Assembly (NCBI GenBank): GCA_015654965.1
Contig: JAATGD010000052.1
Span: 1-7,776, forward strand
Length of the DNA: 7,776 nucleotides
Source of the DNA: Hyphomicrobiales bacterium
GTDB taxonomy: Bacteria; Pseudomonadota; Alphaproteobacteria; Rhizobiales; Rhizobiaceae
Direction of reading: 5' to 3'
The first letter of the stretch is position 1. Each line of letters starts with the position of its first letter. A model generated the notes under the pieces. It saw only the letters and a program-made list of their open reading frames with translations, made no database searches and had not been told where the DNA came from. A program made the position numbers and the translations under genes. Of this stretch, positions 6,704 to 7,776 are shown in pieces.

Positions 6704-6728
6704 AAAAGCGGGTTTTGGCCCGCTTTTT
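6704..6728. terminator. Bidirectional terminator between osmC and the VOC gene
   Basis: AAAAGCGGG (6704-6712) pairs with CCCGCTTTT (6719-6727) around the loop TTTTGG, with five T's at 6724-6728 for osmC and four T's on the other strand for the VOC gene. The hairpin begins 11 bases after the osmC stop and touches the VOC stop codon (6728-6730), so one structure serves both convergent genes. Confidence 0.8.
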
Positions 6729-7099
6729 CATTCCGGTAAATGACAGACGGCTTCGATATTATGGCCATCGGGATCTATGACAAAAGCCGCATAATAATCG
6801 GGATGGTAATGCTCGCGAATACCGGGCTTGCCGTTGTCTTTTCCGCCCGAGGCAAGTGCGGCTTCATAAAAACGGTCGACTTCCGAGCGTGTACCGGCTG
6901 AAAAGGCGACATGAAGTACGCCTTCCAATTTTGCGCCCTTCTGCTTGCCGATCCAGAATTCCGGCTTGCCATTGCGGCCATAGCCAACCCATTCACCGAA
7001 CTCCATCACGGATGCAATGCCTAGCGGTGCCAAGGCCGCATCGTAGAATGCGCGTGATTTTGCCATGCTGGAAATATTGAAGCCGATATGATCAAGCAT
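6728..7099 (-). CDS. VOC (glyoxalase/bleomycin-resistance/dioxygenase fold) family protein
   Basis: This is a 123-residue single-domain member of the vicinal oxygen chelate superfamily. It opens with LDHIGFNISSMAKSRAFYD, the typical first strand and helix. A second half contains LHVAFSAGTRSEVDRFYEAAL (62-82), and it ends with DPDGHNIEAV (109-118), the classical VOC closing motif. His4, His63 and Glu116 are plausible metal ligands. Such proteins dimerise to form the active site; the substrate cannot be deduced, and names such as glyoxalase or drug-resistance protein would be over-reading. An in-frame ATG at 7120 exists. The ATG at 7099 is preferred because GAGG lies seven bases before it and the domain starts there. 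It converges with osmC and lies downstream of sdhB, beyond the sdhB terminator. Confidence 0.88.
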   Translation of the reverse strand: MLDHIGFNISSMAKSRAFYDAALAPLGIASVMEFGEWVGYGRNGKPEFWIGKQKGAKLEGVLHVAFSAGTRSEVDRFYEAALASGGKDNGKPGIREHYHPDYYAAFVIDPDGHNIEAVCHLPE

Positions 7100-7139
7100 G
7101 ACGATGCCTCTACAAACCAAATGTTAAATAAGCAAGGAC

Positions 7140-7167
7140 ACTATACAAAAGCCTCATAACGAAACAA
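7140..7167 (-). promoter_or_regulatory. Candidate sigma-70 promoter of the VOC gene
   Basis: On the minus strand TTGTTT (7167-7162) is followed after 16 bases by TATAGT (7145-7140). Transcription would begin near 7133, about 34 bases before the start codon. It lies just beyond the sdhB terminator, consistent with an independent unit. The -35 box is weak. Confidence 0.35.
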
Positions 7168-7171
7168 ATAA

Positions 7172-7198
7172 AAATGGCCCCCAAAAAGGAGGCCATTT
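7172..7198 (-). terminator. Rho-independent terminator of sdhB (end of the sdh transcript)
   Basis: AAATGGCC pairs with GGCCATTT. The stem can extend past one C-A mismatch by two further C-G pairs around an AAAAA centre. On the minus strand the hairpin is followed by TTTTTATTTG, a proper U-tail. It begins about 20 bases after the sdhB stop codon. Confidence 0.8.
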
Positions 7199-7217
7199 AT
7201 AAAGATTTGTATAGAGA

Positions 7218-7776
7218 TCAGACGCGACGCTCGACCATCATTTTCTTGATTTCGGCAATCGCCTTGGCGGGGTTCAATCCCTTGGGGCAGGTCTGCGCGC
7301 AATTCATAATCGTGTGGCAGCGATAGAGCCGGAACGGATCCTCCAGATTATCGAGACGTTCACCCTTGGCTTCATCGCGGCTGTCGATCAGCCAGCGATA
7401 GGCCTGAAGTAGCACGGCGGGACCAAGATAACGGTCGCCATTCCACCAATAGCTCGGGCATGAGGTCGAGCAGCAGGCGCACAGAATGCACTCGTAAAGA
7501 CCGTCAAGCTTCTGGCGATCCTCATGGCTTTGCAGCCATTCCTTCTGCGGCTCCGGCGAAACCGTCTTGAGCCATGGCTCAATCGAACGGTGCTGCGCGT
7601 AGAAATTGTTGAGGTCCGGCACAAGGTCCTTGACCACCGGCATATGCGGCAGCGGATAGACCTTGATGGTGCCCTTGATATCGTCCATGCCCTTGGTGCA
7701 GGCAAGCGTATTGGCGCCGTCGAAATTCATCGCGCAGGAACCACAAATGCCTTCACTGCATGAGCGGCGCAGCGTC
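7218..7776 (-). CDS. sdhB: Succinate dehydrogenase iron-sulfur subunit SdhB, C-terminal 185 residues (N-terminus beyond right edge)
   Basis: SdhB carries electrons from the FAD of SdhA through three iron-sulfur clusters to ubiquinone, linking the citric acid cycle to respiration at the inner membrane. The visible part starts in LRRSCSEGICGSCAMN. Numbered from the right edge, the [2Fe-2S] cysteines are 6, 11, 14 and 26. CILCACCSTSC and CHTIMNCAQTC give cysteines 96, 99, 102, 106, 153, 159 and 163, all at a constant offset of 53 from the [4Fe-4S] and [3Fe-4S] ligands of E. coli SdhB. One extra cysteine (101) is present. The end, KKMMVERRV, is complete. About 70 N-terminal residues are missing because of the window edge, not truncation. 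sdhB is usually the last gene of sdhCDAB, which fits the terminator just downstream. Confidence 0.97.
   Translation of the reverse strand, partial: TLRRSCSEGICGSCAMNFDGANTLACTKGMDDIKGTIKVYPLPHMPVVKDLVPDLNNFYAQHRSIEPWLKTVSPEPQKEWLQSHEDRQKLDGLYECILCACCSTSCPSYWWNGDRYLGPAVLLQAYRWLIDSRDEAKGERLDNLEDPFRLYRCHTIMNCAQTCPKGLNPAKAIAEIKKMMVERRV

Overview
The window looks like an ordinary, densely packed chromosomal stretch of an alphaproteobacterium of the order Rhizobiales. Brucella/Ochrobactrum or a close relative is my best guess, from protein character and gene order; I could not run a search. It is GC-rich, genes are separated by short gaps, and no insertion sequence, integrase, tRNA, CRISPR array or phage-like gene is visible.

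Layout from left to right. Positions 1-2043 (minus) hold the first 681 codons of ftsK, the membrane-anchored DNA translocase of the division septum; its C-terminus lies beyond the left edge. The 175-base gap after it carries a perfect CtrA-type inverted repeat and a GANTC site, both on the ftsK promoter side, plus a strong hairpin terminator belonging to the next gene. Positions 2219-3517 (minus) hold amtB, a complete ammonium channel with all key pore residues. A 313-base gene-free gap follows, with a sigma-54-like promoter facing amtB. Positions 3831-4772 (minus) hold tesB, acyl-CoA thioesterase II. Divergent from tesB, positions 4948-6183 (plus) encode a UbiH/UbiF/UbiL-type FAD hydroxylase of ubiquinone synthesis, followed by osmC (6255-6692, plus), a thiol peroxidase. 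Converging on osmC is a small VOC/glyoxalase-fold protein (6728-7099, minus), sharing a two-way terminator with it. The right edge (7218-7776, minus) holds the C-terminal 185 residues of sdhB, the iron-sulfur subunit of succinate dehydrogenase, with its own terminator.

The genes do not form one system. Ubiquinone hydroxylase and SdhB are linked by biochemistry (SdhB passes electrons to ubiquinone) and OsmC removes peroxides, but they are separate transcription units. The most informative observation is an absence. In related rhizobia the order recalled is ftsK-amtB-glnK-tesB, with the PII protein glnK next to amtB. Here ftsK, amtB and tesB keep that order, but the place where glnK should be is a non-coding gap. 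No undescribed system was found.
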